Positions 34,613-43,052 of a DNA stretch of 64,000 nt are shown here, one piece after another; the first letter of the stretch is position 1, and each line of letters begins with the position of its first letter. A program made the translations under genes and the position numbers. The notes under the pieces were generated by a model. It did not search any database. It saw only the letters and a program-made list of their open reading frames with translations, and was not told the origin of the DNA. This stretch comes from UMGS1663 sp046964515 (GTDB lineage: Bacteria; Bacillota; Clostridia; TANB77; CAG-508), in contig JBKUYM010000004.1 of NCBI GenBank assembly GCA_046964515.1, forward strand, positions 1-64,000. Direction: 5' to 3'.

Positions 34613-35191
34613 ATGAAAATTATAGGTGTAACGGGAAGTTCAGGTGCTGGTAAAACAGAAGCTTGCAAAATATTACAAAAGCGATATGATGCAGAAATTA
34701 TTGATGCAGACGAAGTTGCTAAAAAATTATCCAAAAAAGGAACTTTATATTTAAATTCTATCATAGATAGTTTCGGAAAAGAGATTATCTATAAAAATGG
34801 TGCACTAAATAGAAAAAAATTAGCCAATATCATTTATGAAGATAATCAAAAAAGAGAGCAACTTAATCAATGTACTTTCGATTATATTGTGCAAGAAATA
34901 AAGAATCGTATTAATAATATAAATCATAAACAAATGATTTTAATAGATGCACCGCTATTATATGAAAGTGGCTTAGATAGTATTTGTGATACGGTTATTA
35001 CTATTTTGGCACAACAAGAGGAACAGATTAAAAGGATTTGTAGAAGAGATAATGTAACAGAAGAATCTGCTAAAAAGCGTTTAAATGCACAAAGTGATAA
35101 TACTTTTTTTGAAGAAGTAGGAGATATACAAATCAGAAATGATGGGACATTAAAGCAATTAGAAGAACAATTAAATAAAATAAAAGTATAA
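34613..35191 (+). CDS. coaE: Dephospho-CoA kinase
   Basis: This 192-residue enzyme for the last step of coenzyme A synthesis phosphorylates the 3'-hydroxyl of dephospho-CoA. The P-loop is GSSGAGKTEA (residues 8-17), and IIDADEVAK holds the catalytic Asp. DAPLLYESGLD and RRDNVTEESAKKRL (lid) follow at the family's usual positions. Normal length, and a good ribosome site (AAAGGA). Confidence 0.95.
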   Translation: MKIIGVTGSSGAGKTEACKILQKRYDAEIIDADEVAKKLSKKGTLYLNSIIDSFGKEIIYKNGALNRKKLANIIYEDNQKREQLNQCTFDYIVQEIKNRINNINHKQMILIDAPLLYESGLDSICDTVITILAQQEEQIKRICRRDNVTEESAKKRLNAQSDNTFFEEVGDIQIRNDGTLKQLEEQLNKIKV

Positions 35192-35283
35192 AATTATAAT
35201 GTAAAATAAGTTTAGAAATAGGCTTATTTTTTTTGAAAAATATTACAGAAAAATGACAAAAGGATAACATTTGTGTAACAATA

Positions 35284-35312
35284 TTGAAAAGCTTTATACT
35301 TTAGCATATAAT
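35284..35312 (+). promoter_or_regulatory. Promoter
   Basis: TTGAAA (35284-35289), 17 bp, TATAAT (35307-35312). The in-frame ATG at 35311 lies inside the -10 box and so cannot be the start of the next gene. Confidence 0.75.
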
Positions 35313-35343
35313 GAGAAAAAAGGTTCCCTATAGGAGGGTGCGT

Positions 35344-35886
35344 ATGGAAGAAACTTTTGCAGATTACATCTTATCTGAAACAGATTGGATTAGAAAATTA
35401 GAAATTATGTATTATTTACAAAAGAAAACGAATATTTTCTATGACAAATCCGTAATTGTAAAAGCATCTTTGGCAAAGATGTTTATAGAAATCATGGATT
35501 TAGAAGTAGATGAAAATTTAGTGTTAACAGCATGCCTACTTTGCAATTGTAAGAAAAAAGATAATTTTACAGATTTAGAAGAAATTAGAAATTATGCTAA
35601 AAATGGAGCTATTTATTTAGAAACATTAGGCTTTTCAAAAAGGTTTTGTAAAATTTGTGAAGAAGTTAATCGCTATAGCGGAAGTACACCAAGAGAAAAG
35701 GAAAGTGATATTTTAGAACTAGTAGAACAGTATGGTGGTATGTTATTAGATAGACCAGAAAGAATAGGTTTTCCGCCGGAAGATGCTTTAGTTTTGTTAG
35801 AATATAGAAACTTGAAAGATAAGGATAATCGATATTTACCATTATTTAAAGAATTTATCACTAAATTACAGGAGGTGTATGTATAA
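35344..35886 (+). CDS. Unknown protein, possibly a degenerate HD-like domain
   Basis: This 180-residue soluble protein starts at ATG 35344, set by GGAGGG about 6 bases upstream. It is mostly alpha-helical; the part ERIGFPPEDALVLLEYRNLKDKDNR after YGGMLLDRPER faintly recalls HD-GYP-type output domains, but the metal ligands are missing. Cys residues in CLLCNCKK are notable, as a possible metal or redox site. It overlaps the next gene by one base (TATAATG), so the two probably work together. No function is assigned. Confidence 0.6.
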   Translation: MEETFADYILSETDWIRKLEIMYYLQKKTNIFYDKSVIVKASLAKMFIEIMDLEVDENLVLTACLLCNCKKKDNFTDLEEIRNYAKNGAIYLETLGFSKRFCKICEEVNRYSGSTPREKESDILELVEQYGGMLLDRPERIGFPPEDALVLLEYRNLKDKDNRYLPLFKEFITKLQEVYV

Positions 35887-36155
35887 TGGGCGTTATAAAT
35901 GCGATAGAACGTTTTCAAAAACAGGCAAATGAAGCATCTTCTGACAAAATAGAGGCGACTAGACAATTGGCTTTAGTAGCAGACAATATTATTAGTGCTA
36001 CGAAATTACAAGAAAAGAGAAAAGAAAAAGAGGAAGAAAAGAGTAAGTTAATTGTAAAACCGGAAGAAATAGAAAAAATATTTGCGGGAGATCAAAAAAG
36101 TCCGATTATTTCTAAAAGAGAAAAACGAGAGCAAAACGAGCAAGAGATAGGTTAA
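35886..36155 (+). CDS. Small charged helical protein, unknown
   Basis: This 89-residue protein is translationally coupled to the preceding gene (stop and start overlap), with GGAGGTG upstream of ATG. The N-terminal 40 residues form an amphipathic helix (NAIERFQKQANEAS...); the remainder is rich in K and E and is probably coiled or disordered. The family is not recognised. A terminator hairpin follows. Confidence 0.6.
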   Translation: MGVINAIERFQKQANEASSDKIEATRQLALVADNIISATKLQEKRKEKEEEKSKLIVKPEEIEKIFAGDQKSPIISKREKREQNEQEIG

Positions 36156-36173
36156 ACAAGCAAGTAAAAGAAG

Positions 36174-36197
36174 GAAACCTGTGGGTTTCTTTTTTTA
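36174..36197 (+). terminator. Short intrinsic terminator
   Basis: GAAACC (36174-36179) and GGTTTC (36184-36189) close a TGTG loop; TTTTTTT follows. Confidence 0.7.
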
Positions 36198-36219
36198 AAA
36201 CAAGAAATGAGGAAGAAAA

Positions 36220-37407
36220 ATGAATGAAATATTTGCAGATTTACATGTCCATATAGGTAGGACGGAAAATGGTAAGCCAGTTAAAATTACGGCAGCAAAA
36301 TCTTTAAATTTTGCTAATATTGCCAAAGAATGTTGTGATAGAAAAGGTATTCAAGTAGTAGGCATTATAGACTGTGCTTCTCCTTATGTTATAGAAGATA
36401 TAGAAAACTTTTTACAAACAGGAGAAGCCTATGAAATAGAAGACGGAGGTATTATTTATAAAAATAAAGTATGCATTTTATTAGGAAGTGAAGTAGAAAC
36501 CTCTGAAGAAGGAAGAAATGGAGGAAAAGGAGCAGCTCATAATATTTGTTTTTTTCCACATTTAGAAGACATCAAAGGATTTTCTAAAGAAATGAGTCAT
36601 CATATAAAAAATATAACCTTAAGTACGCAAAGATCAGATTTATCAGGTTATGAACTAATTGATATTGTAGAAAAATATCATGGTATTTTAATACCAGCAC
36701 ATGTCTTTACACCACATAAGAGCTATTATGGCAACTGTACGGACCGTTTAGAAAATATCTTCAGAGAAAAATTTGATAAAATATTTGCTATAGAATTAGG
36801 TTTAAGTTCAGATACTTATCTAGCAGATACTATAGCAGAATTAGAGACAAGAACATTTTTAACAAATTCTGATGCCCACTCTCTTCCTAAAATTGCGAGA
36901 GAATATAATAAAATGTTAGTACAAGATGTATCTTTTAAGGAAATTGTAAAGGCATTGAAAAATGAAGATGATAGAAAAGTAGTAGCTAATTATGGATTAG
37001 ACCCAAAACTTGGAAAATACCATAGAACTTATTGTGACGATTGTGAATCTACTATTGAAACAAAGGAACCAGTAGACATTTGCCCAAAATGTGGTAGTAA
37101 AAATATAACTTTTGGAGTGTTTGATAGAATTGAATTAATTAAAGATAAACAAAAAAGTAAAAGTCCTCAAACAAGACCTCCTTATATTTATCAAGTACCA
37201 CTAGGTTTTATACCAGGAGTAGGAGCAAAAGTAATGGATAGATTATTAACAACCTTTGGAACAGAAATGCGTGTATTACATAAATTATCAGAGGATGATA
37301 TAGAAGGTGTAGTAGGAAAAAAAATTGCACAATTAATTGTAAAAGCAAGAAAAGGAGATATGCAAATACAAGCTGGTGGTGGCGGTGTATATGGTAAAGT
37401 GAAATAA
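36220..37407 (+). CDS. PHP-domain endonuclease Q family protein (YqxK-like)
   Basis: This 395-residue protein has the PHP metal motif FADLHVHIGR at its start, further ligands in GIIDCASP, GSEVETSEEG, and PAHVFTPH, and TNSDAHSLPK. It then has a zinc-finger-like pair CDDC...CPKC (~residues 275-295) and a C-terminal helix-hairpin-helix (GFIPGVGAKVMDRLL). This order matches archaeal/Bacillus endonuclease Q, which nicks DNA 5' of deaminated bases (uracil, hypoxanthine). The role in base-damage repair is by family. It is transcribed alone, bounded by a terminator and a 62-bp palindrome. Confidence 0.88.
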   Translation: MNEIFADLHVHIGRTENGKPVKITAAKSLNFANIAKECCDRKGIQVVGIIDCASPYVIEDIENFLQTGEAYEIEDGGIIYKNKVCILLGSEVETSEEGRNGGKGAAHNICFFPHLEDIKGFSKEMSHHIKNITLSTQRSDLSGYELIDIVEKYHGILIPAHVFTPHKSYYGNCTDRLENIFREKFDKIFAIELGLSSDTYLADTIAELETRTFLTNSDAHSLPKIAREYNKMLVQDVSFKEIVKALKNEDDRKVVANYGLDPKLGKYHRTYCDDCESTIETKEPVDICPKCGSKNITFGVFDRIELIKDKQKSKSPQTRPPYIYQVPLGFIPGVGAKVMDRLLTTFGTEMRVLHKLSEDDIEGVVGKKIAQLIVKARKGDMQIQAGGGGVYGKVK

Positions 37408-37411
37408 ACAA

Positions 37412-37473
37412 TCAAACAGATAGGGACGGGGTAGTTTTGTTTAAACAAAACTACCCCGTCCCTATCTGTTTGA
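37412..37473. repeat. 62-bp perfect palindrome with GTTTAAAC centre
   Basis: Every base from 37412 to 37442 is mirrored by 37443-37473. Each arm contains GATAGGGACGGGGTAG. The core GGGACGGGGTA...TTTGTTTAAACAAA...TACCCCGTCCC recurs at 63356-63409. The 31-bp stem would form a very stable RNA hairpin or DNA cruciform. Confidence 0.95.
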
Positions 37474-37546
37474 ATTTGTTCTAAAAAAGAAATTTATGGA
37501 ATAGATATTATGTAGAAAGAAAAAGAAGATGAGAGGAAGAAAGAAA

Positions 37547-38197
37547 ATGATTAGAAAACAAGAGAAGAGAAAAAGTTTAAGTTTCTTAGATCCTATTAAA
37601 GAACATATTAGAAACAATAAAAAAGAATATGCTATTGTAGCAATTTTATTTTTAATTGGTATTATTTTAGGCGTTTTATTTGTTAACCATATGTCAGAAC
37701 AAGAAGGAAATCAAATAAGGGAATATATACAAACTTTTATAGATTGTTTAAAAACCGATTACCAAATTGATAATGGCGTTTTACTAAAGAATTCTATTGT
37801 GAATAACGTAATTTTAGCATTACTAATTTGGTTTATGGGGTCTACTGTCATTGGTATACCGGTGGTATATATATTAGTTGGAATTAAAGGATTTTGTTTA
37901 GGATATAGTATTTCTGCTGTCTTGGCAACATTGGGAATGGGAAAAGGTATATTGTTTAGTATATTTACTTTATTATTTCAAAATGTCATAGCAATTCCTT
38001 GTGTACTGGCATTGGCAGTTAGTGGCATTAAATTATACCAATCTATTATGAAGGATAAGAGAAAGGAAAATATGAAATTAGAAATATGTAGACATACTAT
38101 ATTTTCTTTTATTATGGCAATTTGCTTAGTAATATCTTCTTTTATAGAGGTATATATTTCCAGCAACTTACTTATGTTATGTATCCAGTTTTTTTAA
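37547..38197 (+). CDS. spoIIM: Stage II sporulation protein M
   Basis: This 216-residue membrane protein has five or six helices and a basic cytoplasmic start (IRKQEKRKSLSFL). The start at ATG 37547 has GAGGAAG 9 bases upstream. SpoIIM works with SpoIID and SpoIIP in the DMP complex that remodels peptidoglycan during engulfment. Family features include NNVILALLIWFMGSTVIGIP and the Gly-rich segment GFCLGYSISAVLATLG. xerD follows it, as in Bacillus and many Clostridia. Its presence supports a spore-forming organism. Confidence 0.92.
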   Translation: MIRKQEKRKSLSFLDPIKEHIRNNKKEYAIVAILFLIGIILGVLFVNHMSEQEGNQIREYIQTFIDCLKTDYQIDNGVLLKNSIVNNVILALLIWFMGSTVIGIPVVYILVGIKGFCLGYSISAVLATLGMGKGILFSIFTLLFQNVIAIPCVLALAVSGIKLYQSIMKDKRKENMKLEICRHTIFSFIMAICLVISSFIEVYISSNLLMLCIQFF

Positions 38198-38237
38198 AAA
38201 GAGGACTAAAAAAATTTGTTGAATTTTGTAAAATGTC

Positions 38238-38266
38238 TTTACAATTCAAAACTAATTTGATATAAC
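38238..38266 (+). promoter_or_regulatory. Promoter of xerD
   Basis: TTTACA (38238-38243), 17 bp, TGA-TATAAC (38258-38266). Confidence 0.55.
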
Positions 38267-38338
38267 ATATATAGTTTATGTAAATTCTACAAAAATTGAC
38301 ATAAAAAAACAAATCAATAAGAGAATAGGGGAGCTAAA

Positions 38339-39220
38339 ATGGAAAAACAAATTAAACTTTTTTTGGAATTTCTTCAAAATGATAAGAAGGTATCAGATAA
38401 TACTTTACAATCTTATAGAAGAGATATTGTATATTACAATAAATACTTAGAAGCTAGTAAATTAAATTATGCAAAAATGGAAGAAGAAGACATTAAAGAA
38501 TATTTAGAGCATTTACAAGATATAGGAAAGAAACCATCTACCATATCAAGAAATTTAGCCTCTATTAGATCTTTTTATCAATTCCTAGTAAAAAACAAGA
38601 AAGTGAAAAAAGATCCAACAGGCAGTATACAATCACCTAAAATAGAAAAAAAGGCACCAAGTGTTTTAACTTCTAAAGAAGTGGAGTTATTATTAGACCA
38701 ACCAAAAGATGTTGACTTAAAAGGAACAAGAGACAAAGCTATGCTAGAGTTTGCTTATGCAACAGGGATGAGAGTAACAGAAATTATTTCTTTAGATATT
38801 GAAGATGTAAACTTAGAAGAAGGTTATGTGGTATGTCATAGTGCTGGAAAACAAAGAAGTATTCCATTAGGATCCCTATCTTTAAAAGCATTAAAAGAAT
38901 ATATAGAAGAAGCAAGACCAGTGTTAATTAGAGATGAAAGTATTACCGCTTTGTTTGTTAATATTAATGGTCAAAGATTAACAAGACAAGGTTTTTGGAA
39001 AATTGTAAAATATTATAAAGAACAAGCACATATTACAAAAGATATTACACCACATGTTTTAAGACATTCTTTTGCAACCCATCTTTTACAAAATGGTGCA
39101 GATTTAAAAGCAATCCAAACAATGCTTGGTCATTCTGATATTTCTTCTACACAAGTATATATGCAATTCCAAGATGAAGGATTAAAAAATGTTTATAAAA
39201 AAGCTCATCCAAGGGCATAA
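38339..39220 (+). CDS. xerD: Site-specific tyrosine recombinase XerD
   Basis: This 293-residue protein has an N-terminal SAM-like DNA-binding domain (~residues 1-90) and a catalytic domain with all five key residues: Arg in ATGMRVTEI, Lys in the beta-hairpin, HVLRHSFATH (His-x-x-Arg), the second His in GHSDISS, and the nucleophile Tyr in TQVYMQF. XerC/D-type enzymes resolve chromosome dimers at dif. Position after spoIIM matches xerD of Firmicutes. A complete, normal-length, housekeeping recombinase rather than an integron or phage integrase; no attachment repeats are nearby. Confidence 0.93.
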   Translation: MEKQIKLFLEFLQNDKKVSDNTLQSYRRDIVYYNKYLEASKLNYAKMEEEDIKEYLEHLQDIGKKPSTISRNLASIRSFYQFLVKNKKVKKDPTGSIQSPKIEKKAPSVLTSKEVELLLDQPKDVDLKGTRDKAMLEFAYATGMRVTEIISLDIEDVNLEEGYVVCHSAGKQRSIPLGSLSLKALKEYIEEARPVLIRDESITALFVNINGQRLTRQGFWKIVKYYKEQAHITKDITPHVLRHSFATHLLQNGADLKAIQTMLGHSDISSTQVYMQFQDEGLKNVYKKAHPRA

Positions 39221-39232
39221 AAATACAAAATG

Positions 39233-39263
39233 AAAAGGACAACAGGATAAGTTGTTCTTTTTT
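39233..39263 (+). terminator. Terminator of xerD
   Basis: AAAAGGACAAC (39233-39243) pairs with GTTGTTCTTTT (39251-39261), one G-T pair, then TT. Confidence 0.8.
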
Positions 39264-39269
39264 ATATGA

Positions 39270-39298
39270 TTGACAAAAGTAAATCGTTAAAATATAAT
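39270..39298 (+). promoter_or_regulatory. Consensus promoter, twin of the one at 41227
   Basis: TTGACA (39270-39275), 17 bp, TATAAT (39293-39298). The spacer AAAGTaAATcGtTAAAA is nearly the same as at 41227-41255, which points to a duplicated control region. Confidence 0.8.
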
Positions 39299-39327
39299 AT
39301 ATCTATCAAAAAATAAAGGGGAAATAT

Positions 39328-39873
39328 GTGAATAAGAGAATAACCTTAATAACATTATTTGATGAAAAAACATTGAAAACAATTAATAGTTTGGTTAACA
39401 AATTGGATAAAAAAATATGCAAAGTACCATATGGAATTGATGACGAAAATAGAGAAAAAATGGATACATTACCTTTTCATTTTACAATTTCTGCATGGGA
39501 TAAAGAATATGAAGAAAAGGCAGTTAAGTTATTAAATGTTGTAAATTTTTCAAAAAGAAAAATGGAAGTTAATCAAATTAAAATCATGCAAGGGAAAAAT
39601 AATAGTTTTGTATTATTTTTAGCGGTAAAGGAACAAGAGGGGCTTAGAGATATACAAACAATCATATATAATAAACTACCTAATGAAAAATATAACCCGA
39701 TTAAATTTACTTTTCATATTACATTACATATTGATAAAGATTATCAGACTGTAATACGAATGAAAAAAGAATTAGAAAAAGAATTTAAATCATTTGAAAT
39801 GGAAATAAATCAATTAGGCTTATTTGAAATCTATCCAGCTAAGCTTATAAAGAAAACGTCTGAATTTATTTAA
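39328..39873 (+). CDS. 2H phosphoesterase (LigT-like) protein
   Basis: This 181-residue protein starts at GTG 39328 with AAAGGGG upstream. Two H-x-T/S motifs at the right spacing define the 2H phosphoesterase fold: HFTIS (~residue 51) and HITLH (~residue 131). Members open 2',3'-cyclic phosphates or ligate RNA; the actual substrate is not known. It stands between a promoter and a pilin-like LRR gene 35 bases downstream and may be co-transcribed with it. A/T-rich codon use is like that of the neighbours. Confidence 0.75.
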   Translation: MNKRITLITLFDEKTLKTINSLVNKLDKKICKVPYGIDDENREKMDTLPFHFTISAWDKEYEEKAVKLLNVVNFSKRKMEVNQIKIMQGKNNSFVLFLAVKEQEGLRDIQTIIYNKLPNEKYNPIKFTFHITLHIDKDYQTVIRMKKELEKEFKSFEMEINQLGLFEIYPAKLIKKTSEFI

Positions 39874-39907
39874 GAAAAATATTATAAAAAGTATTGGAGG
39901 AAAACAA

Positions 39908-41023
39908 ATGAAAAAAGAAAATGGAATTACTTTAATTGCATTAGTAATTACAATTATTATTTTAATTATTCTTGCAGGAATATCGATTGGTATGCTAGTA
40001 GGAGATAATGGAATTATTACCAAGGCTAAACAAGCAAAACAAGATACAGAAGTGGCACAAGAAGAGCAAGATAAGTCTTTAACAAATATGGAGGAATATA
40101 TAAAAGAACAGATAAATGAAACTAGTAGCTTACCAGAAGATACTGGAAAGCCAGAATTACAATCTTTAAAGATGTTATTTAATGTAGGAAGTGATGGCTT
40201 TTTACAGTTAGGAATACCAATGGATGCTTATTCTACAGATACCATTATTGATTGGGGAGACGGAACAATCCAAGATTATAATGCAATAACAGCTGTTGCC
40301 AAAAAGACCAATAAGGAAATCAAACTAGCTTCCATAGCTCCTATGAGCGAAATAAAAGTAGCAGCTGGTTTACCTACCATTGACCATACTTATGCACAAA
40401 AAAATAAAGAATATACCATTACTATTACAGGAACTTGGAAACATTTAGAAATAGGAATGTCTTCAAAAGAAAAACTATTGGAAATCGTACAATGGGGCAC
40501 AACAAAATTAGAAAATATAGTACTAGAAAATTCTGATAACCTTAGAAAAATAGCAGAACCTACTAAAAATAGTTTTATAAATATGTCAAATTTTCATTAT
40601 ACTTTTAATTCTTGTTTAAGTTTACAAGAAATACCAGAAAATCTATTTGCTAATTGTCCTAATGTAACAAGTTTTGAGAACACTTTTAGCTATTGCCATA
40701 AAATAACCAAAATACCAGAGAATTTATTTATGAATTGTCCAAATGCCACTAATTTTCTAAACACTTTTGCAAATTGTACAGGTTTAACGAGTATTCCTCA
40801 AAATCTTTTTGCAAATTGTTTAAAAGTAGAATCTTTTTCAGGTACATTTTGGGGATGTCAAAATCTAACAGGTAATCCAATTGCTTTATGGGAGAGAGTA
40901 CCAAATGGAGAGAAAAATGGTTATGTAGGTATACCAGATGGAGAAAGTTGTTATTCAGAAGCCACTAAATTAAATGGTTATAATACTATACCAGAATACT
41001 GGAAAGCAGGAATGCCATCTTAG
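39908..41023 (+). CDS. Secreted protein: pilin-like N-terminus plus BspA-type leucine-rich repeats (A)
   Basis: This 371-residue protein has residues ~5-35 with the shared segment GITLIALVITIIILIILAG and GDNGIITKAKQ, then a coil. A domain with the motif IIDWGDGTIQDY (~residues 110-125) follows, which resembles PKD-like surface modules. Residues ~215-330 are LRR/DUF285-type repeats built on 'IPENLFANCPNVTSFENTF', with about 23-residue spacing, ending in a capped module (NPIALWERVPNG). BspA-like LRRs mediate binding to host or matrix proteins. About half its residues match the next-door paralogue at 41287, so the two come from a tandem duplication. Confidence 0.8.
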   Translation: MKKENGITLIALVITIIILIILAGISIGMLVGDNGIITKAKQAKQDTEVAQEEQDKSLTNMEEYIKEQINETSSLPEDTGKPELQSLKMLFNVGSDGFLQLGIPMDAYSTDTIIDWGDGTIQDYNAITAVAKKTNKEIKLASIAPMSEIKVAAGLPTIDHTYAQKNKEYTITITGTWKHLEIGMSSKEKLLEIVQWGTTKLENIVLENSDNLRKIAEPTKNSFINMSNFHYTFNSCLSLQEIPENLFANCPNVTSFENTFSYCHKITKIPENLFMNCPNATNFLNTFANCTGLTSIPQNLFANCLKVESFSGTFWGCQNLTGNPIALWERVPNGEKNGYVGIPDGESCYSEATKLNGYNTIPEYWKAGMPS

Positions 41024-41058
41024 AATATAAATTGACAAATAACAAAAAATATTTATTT

Positions 41059-41090
41059 AAAAACAACCTTTTTTATAAGGTTGTTTTTAG
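41059..41090 (+). terminator. Terminator of the first LRR gene
   Basis: AAAAACAACCTT (41059-41070) pairs with AAGGTTGTTTTT (41077-41088). Confidence 0.82.
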
Positions 41091-41226
41091 ATGGAGTAGG
41101 ATAAGGCAAACTTGATTGGATAGTGCATATATAGTAATCGCCTATTATTTTTTAGAAAAAGAAAGGATAAATACAAATTATACAAATAAAAACAGAAATT
41201 ACCACTTTTAGTAGTTTTTTATTTGA

Positions 41227-41255
41227 TTGACAAAAGTTAATAGCTAAAATATAAT
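41227..41255 (+). promoter_or_regulatory. Consensus promoter of the second LRR gene
   Basis: TTGACA (41227-41232), 17 bp, TATAAT (41250-41255); near-identical to the one at 39270. The remainder of 41091-41226 shows nothing clear. Confidence 0.82.
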
Positions 41256-41286
41256 GTAGTTATAAAAAAATAAAGGAGGAATACAA

Positions 41287-42408
41287 ATGAAGAAGCAAAG
41301 AAAAGAAAATGGAATTACCCTAATTGCTTTAGTGATTACGATTATTATTCTAATTATTCTTGCAGGAATATCGATTGGTATGCTAGTAGGCGATAATGGG
41401 ATTATTAACAAAGCTAGAGAAGCTAAAGAGAATACACAAAAAGGACAAGAACAAGAAGAACAAGATTTACAAAAGGCGCAAGACTATATTGATGAACAAA
41501 CAGGATTTGTAGAAGATTTAAGAGATGATACAACAGATGCTAGTTTACAGTCATTAAAAATATTAGTCAATTCAGGGAGTGATGGTATTTTTCTAATAAG
41601 AGCAGGAGACGAAGTTATGGAAACAGATACTGTCATTGATTGGGGAGATGGTACCATACAAAACTATGCACAATTACAAGACACAATTGCAAAAGAAAGT
41701 AAGCAAATACAAGTAGCAAGTATGATACCGATTCAAGAATTGCAAGTATCACCAGCTTTAATGACATTTGCCAAACATACTTATCCAGAAAATAATAAGG
41801 AATATATTATTACGATTACAGGAACATATAAGTTTTTAGGAACAAATACAGAAAATAAAATTATTGAAATTAAACAATGGGGAACGACAGGACTATTGAG
41901 CATACGCTTAACTAGTTGTTCGAATTTAAGAAAAATAGTATCTCCTACTAAAAATAGTTTTAAATACATAGATAATTTTTATCAGTCTTTTTTGGATTGC
42001 AGTGCTTTAACCAGTATTCCAGAAAATTTCTTTGCAAATTGTCCAGATTTAACATTACTTGCAGATACGTTTGGGTATTGTACTTCTTTAACGTCTATAC
42101 CGTCTAAATTATTTGCAAATTGCCAAAATGTTAATAATTTTTCTGGAATATTTACAAATTGTACATCTATAACTAGTATTCCAGAAAATCTTTTCGGAAA
42201 CTGTCAAAAAGTAACGGACTTTTCCTATGCTTTTTCAGAGTGTACTTCTTTAAAGGGTAATCCTATAAAATTATGGGAAAGAGTTCCAAATGGAAATAGT
42301 AATGATTATAAAGGGACTCCTGACGGAATGGGCTGTTACAGGAATTGCACAATGTTAGATGATTATGAAGCTATACCAGAATATTGGAGGACAACAGCAG
42401 TATCTTAA
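41287..42408 (+). CDS. Secreted protein: pilin-like N-terminus plus BspA-type leucine-rich repeats (B)
   Basis: This 373-residue tandem paralogue of the gene at 39908 has the same order: shared N-terminal membrane segment, coil, VIDWGDGTIQNY module (~residues 117-128), and four LRR units on the pattern 'LTSIPENFFANCPDLTLLADTF', ending in NPIKLWERVPNG. AAAGGAGG precedes ATG. The repeat units differ at the exposed positions while the structural Leu, Ile, Phe and Cys are kept, as expected for binding diversity. Surface adhesin role inferred. A terminator hairpin is found 112 bases downstream. Confidence 0.8.
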   Translation: MKKQRKENGITLIALVITIIILIILAGISIGMLVGDNGIINKAREAKENTQKGQEQEEQDLQKAQDYIDEQTGFVEDLRDDTTDASLQSLKILVNSGSDGIFLIRAGDEVMETDTVIDWGDGTIQNYAQLQDTIAKESKQIQVASMIPIQELQVSPALMTFAKHTYPENNKEYIITITGTYKFLGTNTENKIIEIKQWGTTGLLSIRLTSCSNLRKIVSPTKNSFKYIDNFYQSFLDCSALTSIPENFFANCPDLTLLADTFGYCTSLTSIPSKLFANCQNVNNFSGIFTNCTSITSIPENLFGNCQKVTDFSYAFSECTSLKGNPIKLWERVPNGNSNDYKGTPDGMGCYRNCTMLDDYEAIPEYWRTTAVS

Positions 42409-42519
42409 CTATCTAAAGAAAGTAAAGATAGATAACTAATAAAAAAGAAAGCAAGCGAAAATTAGCAGATTTGATAGAATATATGAAAGAAAAAATCAAC
42501 GGAAGAGGTAAGTTGCTTG

Positions 42520-42552
42520 AAAGAACATCTTAAAATATTTAAGATGTTCTTT
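42520..42552 (+). terminator. Terminator after the LRR pair
   Basis: AAAGAACATCTTAAA (42520-42534) pairs perfectly with TTTAAGATGTTCTTT (42538-42552). Confidence 0.82.
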
Positions 42553-42930
42553 TGTGCTTATTGAAAATACAAAAACAAATGGAAAATTTAAATGTACAAA
42601 TAGCCAGATTGTAGGGAAAAACGCAGTAAGATATTATCTAGAAGAAGTGACAAATATTAGTACTTAATTATCAGTGATTATTAAGTATATCAGCGATTTA
42701 TACAAGACAAAAATATACACAAACTATACCTGATAATTGTGCTAAGGTAAGATTGTATGTGAATATCAGTAGGATTTGACTTTAGAATATTAAATTTAAA
42801 GAAAGTTGTGTATAATTTGACAGATTACATAAGAAATGTATTTTTATTAATGAAAGGGAAAAAATGGACTAAATACAAATTCTGGAAATAAGAACAGAAA
42901 TTACAACTTTTAGTAATTCATCAAAACACC
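42553..42930. other. Intergenic stretch without recognised gene
   Basis: AT-rich with many stops in all frames. A short in-frame piece around 42600-42665 (IVGKNAVRYYLEEVTNIST in translation) may be the remnant of a lost gene. TACTTAA/TTAAGTA forms an inverted repeat near 42660-42688. No RNA family recognised. Confidence 0.3.
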
Positions 42931-42959
42931 TTGACAGTTAACAAGAATAAAGATAAAAT
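42931..42959 (+). promoter_or_regulatory. Promoter of rny
   Basis: TTGACA (42931-42936), 17 bp, TAAAAT (42954-42959), about 93 bases before the start codon. Confidence 0.7.
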
Positions 42960-43052
42960 AGAATAGGAGACAAAAATATATTCTAAAAATAAAAATTAGA
43001 GTCATATATATTTATGTACATTGAAAATAAAATAAGAAAGAGGTGTATAATT

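Noticed and set aside
35311..35343. Upstream ATG at 35311
   Set aside because: It lies in the -10 box of a consensus promoter, so it cannot be on the transcript; ATG 35344 has GGAGGG.
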